Shown piece after piece: positions 7,416 through 15,751 of a DNA stretch of 60,436 nucleotides. Every line of letters begins with the position of its first letter. Within the stretch, counting starts at the first letter, position 1. The DNA comes from a virus. The position numbers and the translations under genes are program-made. The notes under the pieces are model-generated. The model was not told where the DNA came from and did not search any database. It saw nothing but the letters and a program-made list of their open reading frames with translations. The stretch spans positions 1 to 60,436 of IMG/VR virus record IMGVR_UViG_3300032287_002746, one strand, 5' to 3'.

Positions 7416-8089
7416 AAGTAGAAATATTTAGTATAATGAAAAACGAGGAAGCAATGCTTCCTTTTTATTTGAAACATTATCAAGATAGATTCAAAGATTG
7501 TGTTATCAATGTCTATGACAATGGTTCTACAGACAATAGTATTCAAATTTGTAAAGATGCCGGTTGTAATGTTGGAGAGTTTCCAGTTTACACTGAAGAA
7601 ATTCTTAAAAATTGGAAAAATTCTATATGGAAAGATTCAACTGCAGATTGGATAATTGTTTGTGATATTGATGAGTTATTGCACATAACTGATTTTGGTT
7701 TAGAATCATTACCAGAACATGTGAATGTAATTTCAACAAAAGGTTATACAATGATAGATGTTACTGACGACAACTTACCAATTGAAAAGTTAGATCATGG
7801 CGTGTATGCTCCTCCTTATTGCAAAAACATAATGTTTAAAAACAATTACATTAGCAATATGAATTATGAAATGGGTGCTCATCAATGTAATCCTGTTCCA
7901 ACACCGGTTTATTCTGCAGATGTTTATGCATTATTGCATTATAATAAATACAGTTTTACATTAGAAAGATTTCATCAAAAGTTTCAAGTTGCAAAAGAAG
8001 TTTTAAATGAAGATCAGTTAGAAGTAATAAATGAATCATTAAACACGCTATTTGAATCCAGTAAAATATTAGCAGTAAAATTATTATGA
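7412..8089 (+). CDS. Family 2 / GT92-like glycosyltransferase
   Basis: A 225-residue glycosyltransferase of the GT-A fold. DNGSTDNS (36-43) is the nucleotide-sugar-binding turn typical of GT2 enzymes, and CDIDELL (84-90) supplies the DxD metal-binding motif. The N-terminus (SIMKNEEAMLPFYLKHY) matches the KNE-type GT2/GT92-like group. No membrane segment is seen, so it is probably cytosolic. It could modify phage DNA, a virion protein or a host glycan. Coupling to the methyltransferase (ATGA overlap) points to a shared pathway; the target is unknown. Confidence 0.85.
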   Translation: MKVEIFSIMKNEEAMLPFYLKHYQDRFKDCVINVYDNGSTDNSIQICKDAGCNVGEFPVYTEEILKNWKNSIWKDSTADWIIVCDIDELLHITDFGLESLPEHVNVISTKGYTMIDVTDDNLPIEKLDHGVYAPPYCKNIMFKNNYISNMNYEMGAHQCNPVPTPVYSADVYALLHYNKYSFTLERFHQKFQVAKEVLNEDQLEVINESLNTLFESSKILAVKLL

Positions 8090-8496
8090 TACAACCAAAA
8101 AAGAAAATTTGTGACGCTTGTCAAACTGAACAACTCATCTGGAAAAATCACGATGGTAATAAATACTGCAGAAAATGTTGGTTAGACAAAACATTTGTAC
8201 TTCCAAAAAAATATCTAAAACCTATAAAACCTAAAGCAGATAAACAGGATCCTCTTGATAAATTATATTCTATCATGAGAAAAGATTTCTTATCTTTACA
8301 TCCAGGATGTCAAGCAAGGTTGCAAGGTTGCAGTCTTCAAAGTACTGACGTACATCATAAAAAAGGAAGAGGATTACACTATCTTGACAAAACAACATGG
8401 TTATCAGTATGCAGATCATGTCACACTTGGATTGAATTACATCCTAAAGAAGCAAAAGAATTAAATTTTTCACTTAACAGATTAGAAAATGGATAA
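8086..8496 (+). CDS. HNH-like zinc-binding nuclease
   Basis: A 136-residue protein with two zinc sites. An N-terminal ribbon has C9-x2-C12 and C28-x2-C31. A C-terminal HNH-like module has C75 and C82, H90-H91 (DVHHKKGR) and C109-x2-C112-H113 followed by WIELHP. The arrangement resembles phage recombination or HNH endonuclease proteins such as the NinG type. It may process branched DNA or act as a free-standing endonuclease. It overlaps both neighbours. The nuclease call is a family inference. Confidence 0.7.
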   Translation: MIQPKKKICDACQTEQLIWKNHDGNKYCRKCWLDKTFVLPKKYLKPIKPKADKQDPLDKLYSIMRKDFLSLHPGCQARLQGCSLQSTDVHHKKGRGLHYLDKTTWLSVCRSCHTWIELHPKEAKELNFSLNRLENG

Positions 8497-8752
8497 CAAA
8501 AAATTCGTTGGATTCTACATTATTGGTGCTGCCAATAAAGAAGATGCACAAAAAGGTGCTGGATTATTATTATGGTCACAATTAAAACCAAATTGGTTGG
8601 TAAGATTTCTTGACAAAAACTTGTTAAATATCTATTGGATTGACAAGGAAGATTATAAACCTGTTGCAAAAGAAACAGTAGCAGAAAAAACTAAATTGGA
8701 ATTTCCTAAACACAGAACTTACAGAAAGAAAAAAGCAGATGAAACAAGATAA
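8489..8752 (+). CDS. Hypothetical protein of replication block
   Basis: An 87-residue protein with a hydrophobic N-terminal half (FVGFYIIGAANKEDAQKGAG) and a basic C-terminal tail (RTYRKKKADETR). It has no recognised domain. Its end overlaps the helicase gene by 14 bases, so it is co-translated with it; a helicase accessory role is possible but unproven. Confidence 0.65.
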   Translation: MDNKKFVGFYIIGAANKEDAQKGAGLLLWSQLKPNWLVRFLDKNLLNIYWIDKEDYKPVAKETVAEKTKLEFPKHRTYRKKKADETR

Positions 8753-9851
8753 ACGTGAAGAAATCCAACGTGAAGCATTATTTGCCACAGAAGGAGTTCA
8801 TCGTTGTACGTTAGGTGTTTCAATGGGTGTTGGTAAGACTTACATAGGTCTTCGACACATGGATGATCAATATAATAATCATGGTGCAACTAAATTCTTA
8901 GTAGTTGCACCAAAACTTTCTATATTTACTTCTTGGAAAGATGATGCAGTAAAGTTTGGTTTAGAACATCTTTTACCTCATATTAAGTTTACTACCTATC
9001 TATCATTGACAAAACAAAATGTCGATTATGATTGCATATACTTAGATGAGTGTCATAACTTATTGTACACCCACGAGACATATCTTCTTTTTTACCACGG
9101 TAAAATATTAGGATTGTCCGGAACACCTCCACGTCACGCTACTTCAGAAAAAGGAATAATGGTCAGCAGATATTGTCCAATTGTATATTCATACATAACA
9201 GACGATGCAATTGATGATAACATACTTAATGATTATCGTATTGTTGTACATTTATTACCATTATCTACCCAAAAAACATACAAAGTTACCAAGAAAAACG
9301 GTGGATTTTTTATGACTTCTGAGCGTGATCACTACAACTATTGGACAAACACCATAGATAGAGAATTTTCTATTGGTTCTAAACAAAAATTACGCATATT
9401 GCGTATGCAAGGATTAATGCAATATCCTACTAAAGAAAAGTATGCAAAACATTTACTGCAGCATGTTGATGATAAGTGTATAGTGTTTTGCAACAATACT
9501 GATCAAGCTGATAGAGTTTGTGACAACAGTTATCACAGTAAAAATGTTAACAGTGAAGATAACTTACAAGCATTTAAACAGGGAATGTTTAACTGTTTAT
9601 CTGCAGTTCAACAATTAAATGAAGGTGTAAATATTCCAAATTTAAAATATGGAATTATTATGCATTCGTATAGTAATGAACGTAAAAGCAATCAGCGTAT
9701 TGGTAGGTTGTTAAGACTTAATCCGGATCAACAATCTGTAATTCATATTCTTGCTTATAAAGATACTGTAGATACAGAATGGACAATTAGTGCGCTTAGC
9801 GATTTAGATCAATCAAAAATAACTTGGAAAGATGGAGAATATAACAGTTAA
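8739..9851 (+). CDS. Superfamily 2 helicase
   Basis: A 370-residue SF2 DNA or RNA helicase. The Walker A motif GVSMGVGKT is at 26-34, motif II is DECH at 103-106, motif III is SGTPP at 127-131 and motif VI is QRIGRLLR at 319-326. The second RecA-like domain also shows motif V-like LNEGVNIP (about 293-300). The size is small for the family, with only the two motor domains, as in phage UvsW-like helicases that remodel replication and recombination intermediates. An SF2 helicase is one of the replication genes shared by crAss-like phages. It is coupled to both neighbours. Confidence 0.92.
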   Translation: MKQDKREEIQREALFATEGVHRCTLGVSMGVGKTYIGLRHMDDQYNNHGATKFLVVAPKLSIFTSWKDDAVKFGLEHLLPHIKFTTYLSLTKQNVDYDCIYLDECHNLLYTHETYLLFYHGKILGLSGTPPRHATSEKGIMVSRYCPIVYSYITDDAIDDNILNDYRIVVHLLPLSTQKTYKVTKKNGGFFMTSERDHYNYWTNTIDREFSIGSKQKLRILRMQGLMQYPTKEKYAKHLLQHVDDKCIVFCNNTDQADRVCDNSYHSKNVNSEDNLQAFKQGMFNCLSAVQQLNEGVNIPNLKYGIIMHSYSNERKSNQRIGRLLRLNPDQQSVIHILAYKDTVDTEWTISALSDLDQSKITWKDGEYNS

Positions 9852-10209
9852 ATTTGGAAAGCACAATGGAGAACTAAAACCATTGACAATTACTGATGCT
9901 ACATTGTACAATCAGTTTAAAAAAGATCTTGCTGATGGTGAAATGATAGAATTATATATCACTAAACTATCAGATGAAGACGATAAAACTATTGGACAAC
10001 TTGCAAAAGTACATGCGTCTATTAGAGATTTGGCAAGATTTACAGGACACACATTTGAAGAAATGAAAGATGCTGTAAAAGAAAAAGCAGGACTTTACGA
10101 TCCTGCTTCTAAAGAGTATAAAAGTTTTGCTGAATGTAGTAAAACTGAATTGTCAGATGCTATACAAATCTGCATAGAAATTGGTAATACTGTTGGATTT
10201 TACTTTTGA
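9832..10209 (+). CDS. NinB-like candidate recombination protein
   Basis: A 125-residue protein whose C-terminal two-thirds has the sequence pattern of NinB/Orf-type recombination mediators: a helical block with GHTFEEMKDAVKEKAGLY, then a Ser/Cys-Lys-Thr-Glu-Leu block (SKTELSDAIQICIEIG). Lambda NinB helps to load recombinases on SSB-coated DNA. The similarity is one of pattern only, and I cannot confirm it without a profile search. It overlaps the helicase gene by 20 bases, which fits a recombination or repair role. It is the last gene before an inverted one. Confidence 0.5.
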   Translation: MENITVKFGKHNGELKPLTITDATLYNQFKKDLADGEMIELYITKLSDEDDKTIGQLAKVHASIRDLARFTGHTFEEMKDAVKEKAGLYDPASKEYKSFAECSKTELSDAIQICIEIGNTVGFYF

Positions 10210-10228
10210 TTATTAATAGTAAATAGTA

Positions 10229-10591
10229 TTACTTTTTTTCTTCTGTTTGCGCAGCTTGTTCTTGTTGTTCTTGAATTTTTTTCTTAAGATCTTCTTGACT
10301 AATAAAATTTGTCTTCCCTTCTGCTTTAGCATTTTTTTGAAATTCAGATAAAACAATTAGTAATGTTTCAAGATGAAAATCTTCTTCATCAGTAATTGCT
10401 TGAGATTTTGCTTTTTCAAGAAATTTTTGAATATTTTCATTAGATCTACCTTTTAACATAGATAAATACAATGCTTGTAATCTTTGAAAAAATGTTGTAC
10501 TCATTTTAATGTTTACAATTGCTTTTTCATCAATTACTTCAACAAGTTCTTCTGCTTGTTTTGCAGAAGTTTTTTTAGTTTGTTTTGCCAT
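10229..10591 (-). CDS. Inverted small hypothetical protein, candidate regulator
   Basis: A 120-residue charged protein, almost entirely helical by composition, with a Lys-rich N-terminus (MAKQTKKTSAKQ) and a Gln/Glu-rich C-terminal coil. The central part (MSTTFFQRLQALYLSML) is hydrophobic and amphipathic and could mediate oligomer formation. It is the only minus-strand gene inside the replication block and it has a consensus host promoter directly upstream, divergent from the uracil-DNA glycosylase gene. An independently expressed small protein of this kind could be a regulator, but no helix-turn-helix is obvious. I do not recognise the family. Confidence 0.7.
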   Translation of the reverse strand: MAKQTKKTSAKQAEELVEVIDEKAIVNIKMSTTFFQRLQALYLSMLKGRSNENIQKFLEKAKSQAITDEEDFHLETLLIVLSEFQKNAKAEGKTNFISQEDLKKKIQEQQEQAAQTEEKK

Positions 10592-10617
10592 GGTTTTATA
10601 ATTAATTAATTAACATA

Positions 10618-10648
10618 CAAATATACAATAAATGTCAAATATACCAAA
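10618..10648 (-). promoter_or_regulatory. Consensus Bacteroidota promoter
   Basis: On the minus strand TTTG (10648-10645) is followed after exactly 19 bases by TATATTTG (10625-10618), a perfect match to the host -33/-7 consensus TTTG-N19-TAnnTTTG. The expected start of transcription is about 20 bases ahead of the ATG of the inverted gene. A second TATATTTG lies at 10643-10636. The element overlaps the first codons of the divergent uracil-DNA glycosylase gene. Confidence 0.75.
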
Positions 10649-11369
10649 TAAATTAACTCCACAAGAATATGCATCAAAGATGTATGAAATGCTGAAACCA
10701 TCAGGGTGGCATAATGTTTTAAAAGGTTTTCTATTGTCAGAAGACTTTGTTCATATAATCAAAGTACTTGAAAATTGTGTTGCTGAAGATCAGCGTTTTA
10801 CTCCACCATTAAAACAGGTATTTAGAGCATTTATGGAATGTCCGTATGATACAACTAATGTAATCATAGTAGGACAAGATCCGTATCCTCAGTTAGGTGT
10901 TGCTGATGGTATTGCTTTTTCGTGTGGTAATACCAAAAAACCAGAAGCATCGTTGCGTTACATTTTTAAAGAAGTAAACAAAATTGTTTACAATAATGAA
11001 AAAGATGTAGCTACATTTGATCCAGATTTATCACGATGGTCAAAGCAAGGTATCCTTATGTTGAACACATCGCTTACTACAGAAATTGGTAAGATTGGTA
11101 AACACATTCCTATTTGGGATCCTTTTAATAAGTATCTTATCGATATGCTTAACGCAAACGATAGAGAATACATTTGGGTTCTTATGGGTAAACAGGCACA
11201 ACAGAACGAAGATTTGATTGATAACATCCTGAATAACACACAGATACTAAAATGTTCACATCCAGCATCAGCGGCATATCAAAAGTCTGCTGAATGGAAT
11301 AGTAACAACATTTTTAATCAGGTAAACGATGCTTTAAAAGCAGCAAATAAACCAAAAATAGTGTGGTAA
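10632..11369 (+). CDS. ung: Uracil-DNA glycosylase, family 1
   Basis: A 245-residue enzyme that removes uracil from DNA. The catalytic water-activating motif GQDPYP is at 81-86, followed by GVADGIAFS (89-97) in place of the usual HGLAFS stretch. LMLNTSLTT (142-150) is the conserved uracil-binding strand, and HPAS (210-213) stands for the HPSP leucine-loop motif. The length is normal. Uracil-DNA glycosylase is a hallmark replication gene of crAss-like phages and may act with the dUTPase. The start follows a divergent intergenic region shared with the inverted gene. Confidence 0.95.
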   Translation: MSNIPNKLTPQEYASKMYEMLKPSGWHNVLKGFLLSEDFVHIIKVLENCVAEDQRFTPPLKQVFRAFMECPYDTTNVIIVGQDPYPQLGVADGIAFSCGNTKKPEASLRYIFKEVNKIVYNNEKDVATFDPDLSRWSKQGILMLNTSLTTEIGKIGKHIPIWDPFNKYLIDMLNANDREYIWVLMGKQAQQNEDLIDNILNNTQILKCSHPASAAYQKSAEWNSNNIFNQVNDALKAANKPKIVW

Positions 11370-11372
11370 AAA

Positions 11373-11404
11373 CTTGTTTAACTTTTAAAAGTTTATTATC
11401 TTCG
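11373..11404 (+). promoter_or_regulatory. Promoter-like element with a palindromic spacer
   Basis: TTG (11374-11376) is followed after 20 bases by TATCTTCG (11397-11404), one mismatch from TAnnTTTG. The spacer contains a perfect 14-bp palindrome, AACTTTTAAAAGTT (11380-11393), a plausible repressor or activator site. It lies upstream of the DnaB-like helicase gene. Confidence 0.5.
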
Positions 11405-11436
11405 TAATCTAATTTAAACTTTATATATTTATTTCC

Positions 11437-12423
11437 ATGGTTGATGAACCAAAAAAAATAGAATGGAAACAGTATGGTGAAGTGATGAATGAAGGTATCA
11501 AATACATTCACTCAAGAGCAAGTGGAAGTATTAAATCTTTAAAAACTCAATGGAAACAATTCAATAAGATTGGATTAAACGGTATTGAGTGGCAATCACT
11601 ATATGTTATCGCTGCAAGACCAGGAGTTGGTAAAACTCTTATTGCAGCATCTTTAACACGAGAATTACAGCGTTTGAATCCGGAACAGGATTTTGCTGTA
11701 CTGCATTTTCAATTTGAGATGCTTGGTAGAAACATGGCGTTGCGTGAGTTATCAGCAACCAGTGGATTAAATATCAGATATTTACAGTCTGCACAAGATG
11801 ATGGTATGCCACCATTGACCAGTGCAGATTTTAATAAATTGAAAGAGTACGCAAGTAAACAAGGTATTAGAAAAGAATACATTATTGACAAAGCATTGAC
11901 TGTAAACGAAATGCGTAGTGCTATTTTTAGTTTCTACAACACAATGAAGAAACCTTTTGTTATTACTTTGGATCATACTCTTTTAGTAAAACAATCTGGT
12001 AGTGAGAATAATAAGCAATCAACCTTGCAAAATCTTGCTATCATGATGACAGAAATGAAAAATATGTTGCCAGTAACTTTCATTGTACTGACGCAATTGA
12101 ATAGAGAAATTGACGATCCAGAACGTCAGAAACCGACAGGGAGAGGTGAAGGACACTATCCCACTGAGTCTGATGTTTATGGTAGTGATTTTTTACTTCA
12201 ATGTGCAGATGTTATGATTGCTTTTAACCGCCCAGCAAAGTATAATTTAGGACTTTATGGACCAAATAAGTATGTCATAGATGATAAGTTCCTGCTGGCA
12301 ATGCATATTTTGAAGAATCGATTTGGTGATGTTGGTATTCAATGGTATAGAGCAGAATATGCTAAGATGACTATTGTGGAAGCTGCCACTCCATCAACTC
12401 GAATAATTAGTAGTTCAAGTTAA
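11437..12423 (+). CDS. DnaB-like replicative helicase (C-terminal ATPase domain)
   Basis: A 328-residue RecA-fold hexameric helicase. The Walker A motif ARPGVGKT is at 60-67, the H1a element FEM at 93-95, Walker B VITLDH at 175-180 and QLNRE at 220-224 (motif H3). This is the DnaB C-terminal domain only. The N-terminal primase-binding domain of cellular DnaB (about 150 residues) is missing, as in many phage helicases. It would unwind DNA at the fork together with the TOPRIM primase and polymerase B encoded downstream. It begins 67 bases after ung, behind a promoter-like element. Confidence 0.93.
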   Translation: MVDEPKKIEWKQYGEVMNEGIKYIHSRASGSIKSLKTQWKQFNKIGLNGIEWQSLYVIAARPGVGKTLIAASLTRELQRLNPEQDFAVLHFQFEMLGRNMALRELSATSGLNIRYLQSAQDDGMPPLTSADFNKLKEYASKQGIRKEYIIDKALTVNEMRSAIFSFYNTMKKPFVITLDHTLLVKQSGSENNKQSTLQNLAIMMTEMKNMLPVTFIVLTQLNREIDDPERQKPTGRGEGHYPTESDVYGSDFLLQCADVMIAFNRPAKYNLGLYGPNKYVIDDKFLLAMHILKNRFGDVGIQWYRAEYAKMTIVEAATPSTRIISSSS

Positions 12424-12454
12424 ATGTAAAATGTAAAATGTAAATTAAAATGTA
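12422..12454 (+). repeat. Short tandem repeat AAATGTA
   Basis: Three perfect tandem copies of AAATGTA occupy 12422-12442 and a fourth follows at 12448-12454, just before a start codon at 12461. The first copy overlaps the helicase stop codon. Similar AATGTAAAATAG sequence precedes the primase start at 14699, so this may be a translation-initiation enhancer or simple slippage. Confidence 0.6.
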
Positions 12455-12460
12455 ATTATT

Positions 12461-13099
12461 ATGTCAACAACAACAAAGAAAAAACACATTAATGAGCTTA
12501 CTGAAGAGTTCAGACCTTTTTGGGAACCTTTGTTTGAAGAAATGGGTATTGAAAACCCTTTGTTTTTTGCAAAATTATGTTACAATGGTAACGAATTTGG
12601 AGCACTGCCTGTAGAAACTATTAGGTTTTATGCAGAACAGATTTCCAAAAACCAAGATGTATTCATAGAACTCTTTGACTGGTTTGATAAACCTTATCAT
12701 GAAGGAGAACGTGTGCTTTACAGATTTAAAAATGATCCTGATTGGAGAGATAATCCAGCAGATTACAGAGAAATAACAAAAAAGAAAGATGGAACAATGC
12801 TTCCTTATCCGTCTTATGCTTTTAAGTTATCTTCTTGCGAAGTGGTAAACAGAACAAATATTAAGTTCAGTGTGCCAGAACCTCAAACAAAAACATCAGA
12901 AGAACCAGAACTTACGCTTCCTAAGTACGGTGAAATTGATAATGAGATATTTGATGACAACTATCTCGAAAAAGATGATAATCATTATGCTCAAATGACA
13001 ATTAGAGACATTTACTGTATTGTACAGAATGTTCCAATGTCAAACAAAAAGTGGTTAAACAATTTAATAAAAGACGGTAAACAATGGCAACAGAAGTAA
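12461..13099 (+). CDS. Hypothetical replication-block protein
   Basis: A 212-residue protein with no recognised catalytic motif. It is rich in aromatic and acidic residues (for example FRPFWEPLFEEMG and IELFDWFDKPYHEGE). A low-complexity Pro/Glu/Thr segment at about 145-155 separates an N-terminal domain from a C-terminal helical region. It sits between the DnaB helicase and the Sak4-like ATPase and overlaps the latter by 16 bases, so a replisome accessory role is likely by context only. Confidence 0.7.
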   Translation: MSTTTKKKHINELTEEFRPFWEPLFEEMGIENPLFFAKLCYNGNEFGALPVETIRFYAEQISKNQDVFIELFDWFDKPYHEGERVLYRFKNDPDWRDNPADYREITKKKDGTMLPYPSYAFKLSSCEVVNRTNIKFSVPEPQTKTSEEPELTLPKYGEIDNEIFDDNYLEKDDNHYAQMTIRDIYCIVQNVPMSNKKWLNNLIKDGKQWQQK

Positions 13100-13842
13100 A
13101 AGGTATAGAATTACCAACTGCTACAGTAAAATCAGTAGTAAAGAGTCCAAAAAACTTAATCATATTTAGTAAACCAAAAACAGGTAAAACAACATTGTTG
13201 TCACAATTGCCTAACTGTTTACTTATAGATTTGGAAAGTGGTTCTGATTATGTTGATGCAATGAAAATTAAAGCAAGCAACATTAAAGAACTAATGGATA
13301 TTGAAGCTGCTATTATTAAAGCAGGTAAGCCATATAAGTATATCGCTTTGGACACTATTACAGCATTAGAAGACATGTGTATTCCATACGCAGAGCATTT
13401 GTATTCGTTATCACCAATGGGTGCTAATTGGAAAACAACTGGTAAAGCAAAGTATGGTAACATATTGAATCTTGCAAATGGTGCAGGTTATCCGTGGTTA
13501 CGTCAAGCGTTTAATGACATTACATCAAGAATCAAAAATCTTGCTCCTAATGTTATTTTTTGTGGTCACGTAAAAGACACGTTGTTATCTAAGAATGGTA
13601 ATGATTTTAGTTCGTTGGATCTTAATCTAACAGGTAAACTGAAAGATATTACTACTTCTAAGTCAGACGCGATTGGGTACTTAGTACGCAAAGGAGACAA
13701 AAATATCTTGAGTTTTAAGACACAAGATGATATTTCATGTGGTGCAAGACCAGAACATTTAAGAAACAAAGAGATTGTTATCTCTGAAACTCTTGAAGAT
13801 GGTACTATTGTAACACACTGGGATGAAGTATTTATTGATTAA
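13084..13842 (+). CDS. Sak4-like RecA-fold ATPase
   Basis: A 252-residue AAA/RecA-type ATPase. The Walker A motif SKPKTGKTT is at 29-37 and Walker B YIALDT is at 86-91. The architecture, a short N-terminus, one RecA core and a C-terminal beta-rich region, matches the phage Sak4 family of single-strand-annealing or strand-exchange proteins that work with a dedicated SSB. An SSB-like protein is encoded directly after it, which fits the known Sak4-SSB partnership. The core gene set of crAss-like phages includes such an ATPase. Confidence 0.85.
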   Translation: MATEVKGIELPTATVKSVVKSPKNLIIFSKPKTGKTTLLSQLPNCLLIDLESGSDYVDAMKIKASNIKELMDIEAAIIKAGKPYKYIALDTITALEDMCIPYAEHLYSLSPMGANWKTTGKAKYGNILNLANGAGYPWLRQAFNDITSRIKNLAPNVIFCGHVKDTLLSKNGNDFSSLDLNLTGKLKDITTSKSDAIGYLVRKGDKNILSFKTQDDISCGARPEHLRNKEIVISETLEDGTIVTHWDEVFID

Positions 13843-13878
13843 TTAAAAAGTATTATTAAAATTAAAAATTAGAAAAAA

Positions 13879-14625
13879 ATGGGAACATTTAGTTTAAACA
13901 ATTACAATCCATCAGAAGGAAATTATGTATCTAAAATTTTATTACCGGGTACTCACAAATGTAGAATCATTGACTTAAAATTGGAAAGACCTCCTTATGA
14001 CAGAGATCAATATAATTTGATTTTTGTATTAGAAGGTGAAGAAGTTGGTGATGGATTTGAAGGTATTCAAATTAACAGATTAGATCCTTCTAAAGGAAAC
14101 TATAAAGGACAGATTGCTTCTGTAAGAAGTGGTCAGTTTGGATTCAAAGACTGGGTTTACAAAGGTAAAACTATCTTGAGAGACGAGTCCATTCAAAATT
14201 TCTTAGGTAGTTTCTTGAAACAACTTGGATTGTTAGAAAAGTTCCAAGGACTTAATATTCAGTGTGATACAATTGAAGATTTGGTTGTTGCAATCAGAAA
14301 TTTCATTTGTAAACCAGACTTCTGGTTGTATTTTACAATTGGTGGTCAAAAATATTTCAAAGATGGTTCAGACTATCCAAACTATTCTTTATTTTTACCA
14401 AAAAGAACTGAGGGTAAATATGCTTATGCATTAACTGCAGAAGATCCAAACTTCTTGCAGTTTAACGAAGCTGTTCATATCTATGAGAAAAAAGTTACTG
14501 AAGATACTTCTGAAGCAGTAAGTGAATTTTCTGCAGCTCCTGCAGCTCAAGATATTTTCAATGACACGCCAGCTGCAAACACGCCAGTTTTTGATGACAA
14601 TGTAAATGACTTACAACTACCATAA
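13879..14625 (+). CDS. Single-stranded DNA-binding-like protein
   Basis: A 248-residue protein in the position of the crAss-like SSB, directly after the Sak4-like ATPase. The N-terminal 180 residues are beta-rich, as expected for an OB-type core, and contain several aromatic residues that could stack on DNA. An Ala/Pro/Thr linker (about 215-235) leads to an acidic C-terminus ending DDNVNDLQLP, which resembles the protein-binding tip of SSBs, although the final Phe is missing. The SSB call rests on organisation and context more than on motifs. Confidence 0.65.
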   Translation: MGTFSLNNYNPSEGNYVSKILLPGTHKCRIIDLKLERPPYDRDQYNLIFVLEGEEVGDGFEGIQINRLDPSKGNYKGQIASVRSGQFGFKDWVYKGKTILRDESIQNFLGSFLKQLGLLEKFQGLNIQCDTIEDLVVAIRNFICKPDFWLYFTIGGQKYFKDGSDYPNYSLFLPKRTEGKYAYALTAEDPNFLQFNEAVHIYEKKVTEDTSEAVSEFSAAPAAQDIFNDTPAANTPVFDDNVNDLQLP

Positions 14626-14648
14626 TTAAAATGTTTTATTTTTAAGAT

Positions 14649-14680
14649 AAGGGTAGATGTAATGTCTACCCTTTTCATTT
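14649..14680 (+). terminator. Intrinsic terminator
   Basis: A perfect 9-bp stem, AAGGGTAGA (14649-14657) with TCTACCCTT (14665-14673), encloses a 7-base loop and is followed by a T-rich tail. It ends the DnaB-Sak4-SSB unit ahead of the primase gene. Confidence 0.85.
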
Positions 14681-14698
14681 TAATGTAAAATAGTAATT

Positions 14699-15730
14699 AT
14701 GTTTAGTTTAAATAATTTTGTCGCATCAATAGAGGATGTACCATCAGATTGGATATTTGAAAACTATTTGGAGCTTAACGAAAAGTTATCAGGTCAAAAT
14801 GTTAGAATGAACAGTCTGTTTAATCCACACGATAGAGATCCATCAATGTATCTTTATTATGTGAAAGCAATTGGTAAGTACCGGTACAAATGTTTTTCAA
14901 CTGGTAAATCTGGCAATGCAGTTGATTTAATGGCAAAATTGTGGAATGTTGATTACGGTTCTGCAGTCTATAAGATTTTGGATGATTATCAGTCTTTCTT
15001 AAAGACAGGTAAAAAGACTCCAAAAAAAGAATTTGTTGAAACTAAATGGATTGTTTCTGAATATTTTATCAGAAGTTGGACCAGAGACGACGCAGATTTC
15101 TGGTTACAGTTTAATATTGGTAGTAAGTTATTAGATAAGTATAATGTAATTCCATTGCGCAGTTACACTATGGCAAAGCAAATTGGCGATGCTGTTACTG
15201 ACGAAGAGTTTCATGTACAAAAAAAGTACACTTATTTGTACACTACAATGTACAACGAGATGTACAAGATTTACCAACCAAAAAATACTGCTAAGAAATT
15301 CTTAAAGTTGATGGACCATACTCAAGGTATAGATCAGTTAGAAGGAGCCAGATTTTTAGTTATCACATCTTCTCTGAAAGATTGTATGGCAATTAGAAGT
15401 ATTCCAGGTCTTGACGTTGACGTTATAGCACCAGATAGTGAGAATACAAAGTTGTCTCCAGAATTAATTGAATCCATGAAAAGTAGTTACGAAGCTGTTG
15501 TTACTTATATGGATAGTGATGCTGCAGGTATTGCAAGTATGAAATATTATTTCGAAACTTATAATTTACCATTTTGCTACATACCACTTGAAAAAGACTT
15601 TAGTGACATCGTCAAAGTGCATGGTATCAAAAAAGCAGCGTATACTTTTATACCAGTTTTAGATAAAGCTGTTGCAAAATATAAAGAGTTAAATAGAGAA
15701 TGGCTTGATAAAAGCGATTTAGTTTATTAG
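14699..15730 (+). CDS. DnaG-type TOPRIM primase
   Basis: A 343-residue primase. The TOPRIM domain shows LVITSSLKD (220-228) and YMDSDAAG (270-277), which holds the DxD metal ligands. The conserved Glu of motif 1 (usually EGxxD) is replaced by Ser, a variant form also found in other Bacteroidota phages. At the N-terminus, FNPHDRDPSMYLY and YKCFSTGKSG (41-72) align with the CHC2 zinc-finger region, but only one Cys remains, so zinc binding is probably lost. It would make RNA primers with the DnaB-like helicase. It begins a new unit after a terminator. Confidence 0.88.
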   Translation: MFSLNNFVASIEDVPSDWIFENYLELNEKLSGQNVRMNSLFNPHDRDPSMYLYYVKAIGKYRYKCFSTGKSGNAVDLMAKLWNVDYGSAVYKILDDYQSFLKTGKKTPKKEFVETKWIVSEYFIRSWTRDDADFWLQFNIGSKLLDKYNVIPLRSYTMAKQIGDAVTDEEFHVQKKYTYLYTTMYNEMYKIYQPKNTAKKFLKLMDHTQGIDQLEGARFLVITSSLKDCMAIRSIPGLDVDVIAPDSENTKLSPELIESMKSSYEAVVTYMDSDAAGIASMKYYFETYNLPFCYIPLEKDFSDIVKVHGIKKAAYTFIPVLDKAVAKYKELNREWLDKSDLVY

Positions 15731-15751
15731 ATTTGTAAAAAAATCAACATT

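Noticed and set aside
10210-10228. Terminator between the NinB-like gene and the inverted gene
   Set aside because: Only a weak five-base-pair stem with a T-run is visible, too weak to call.
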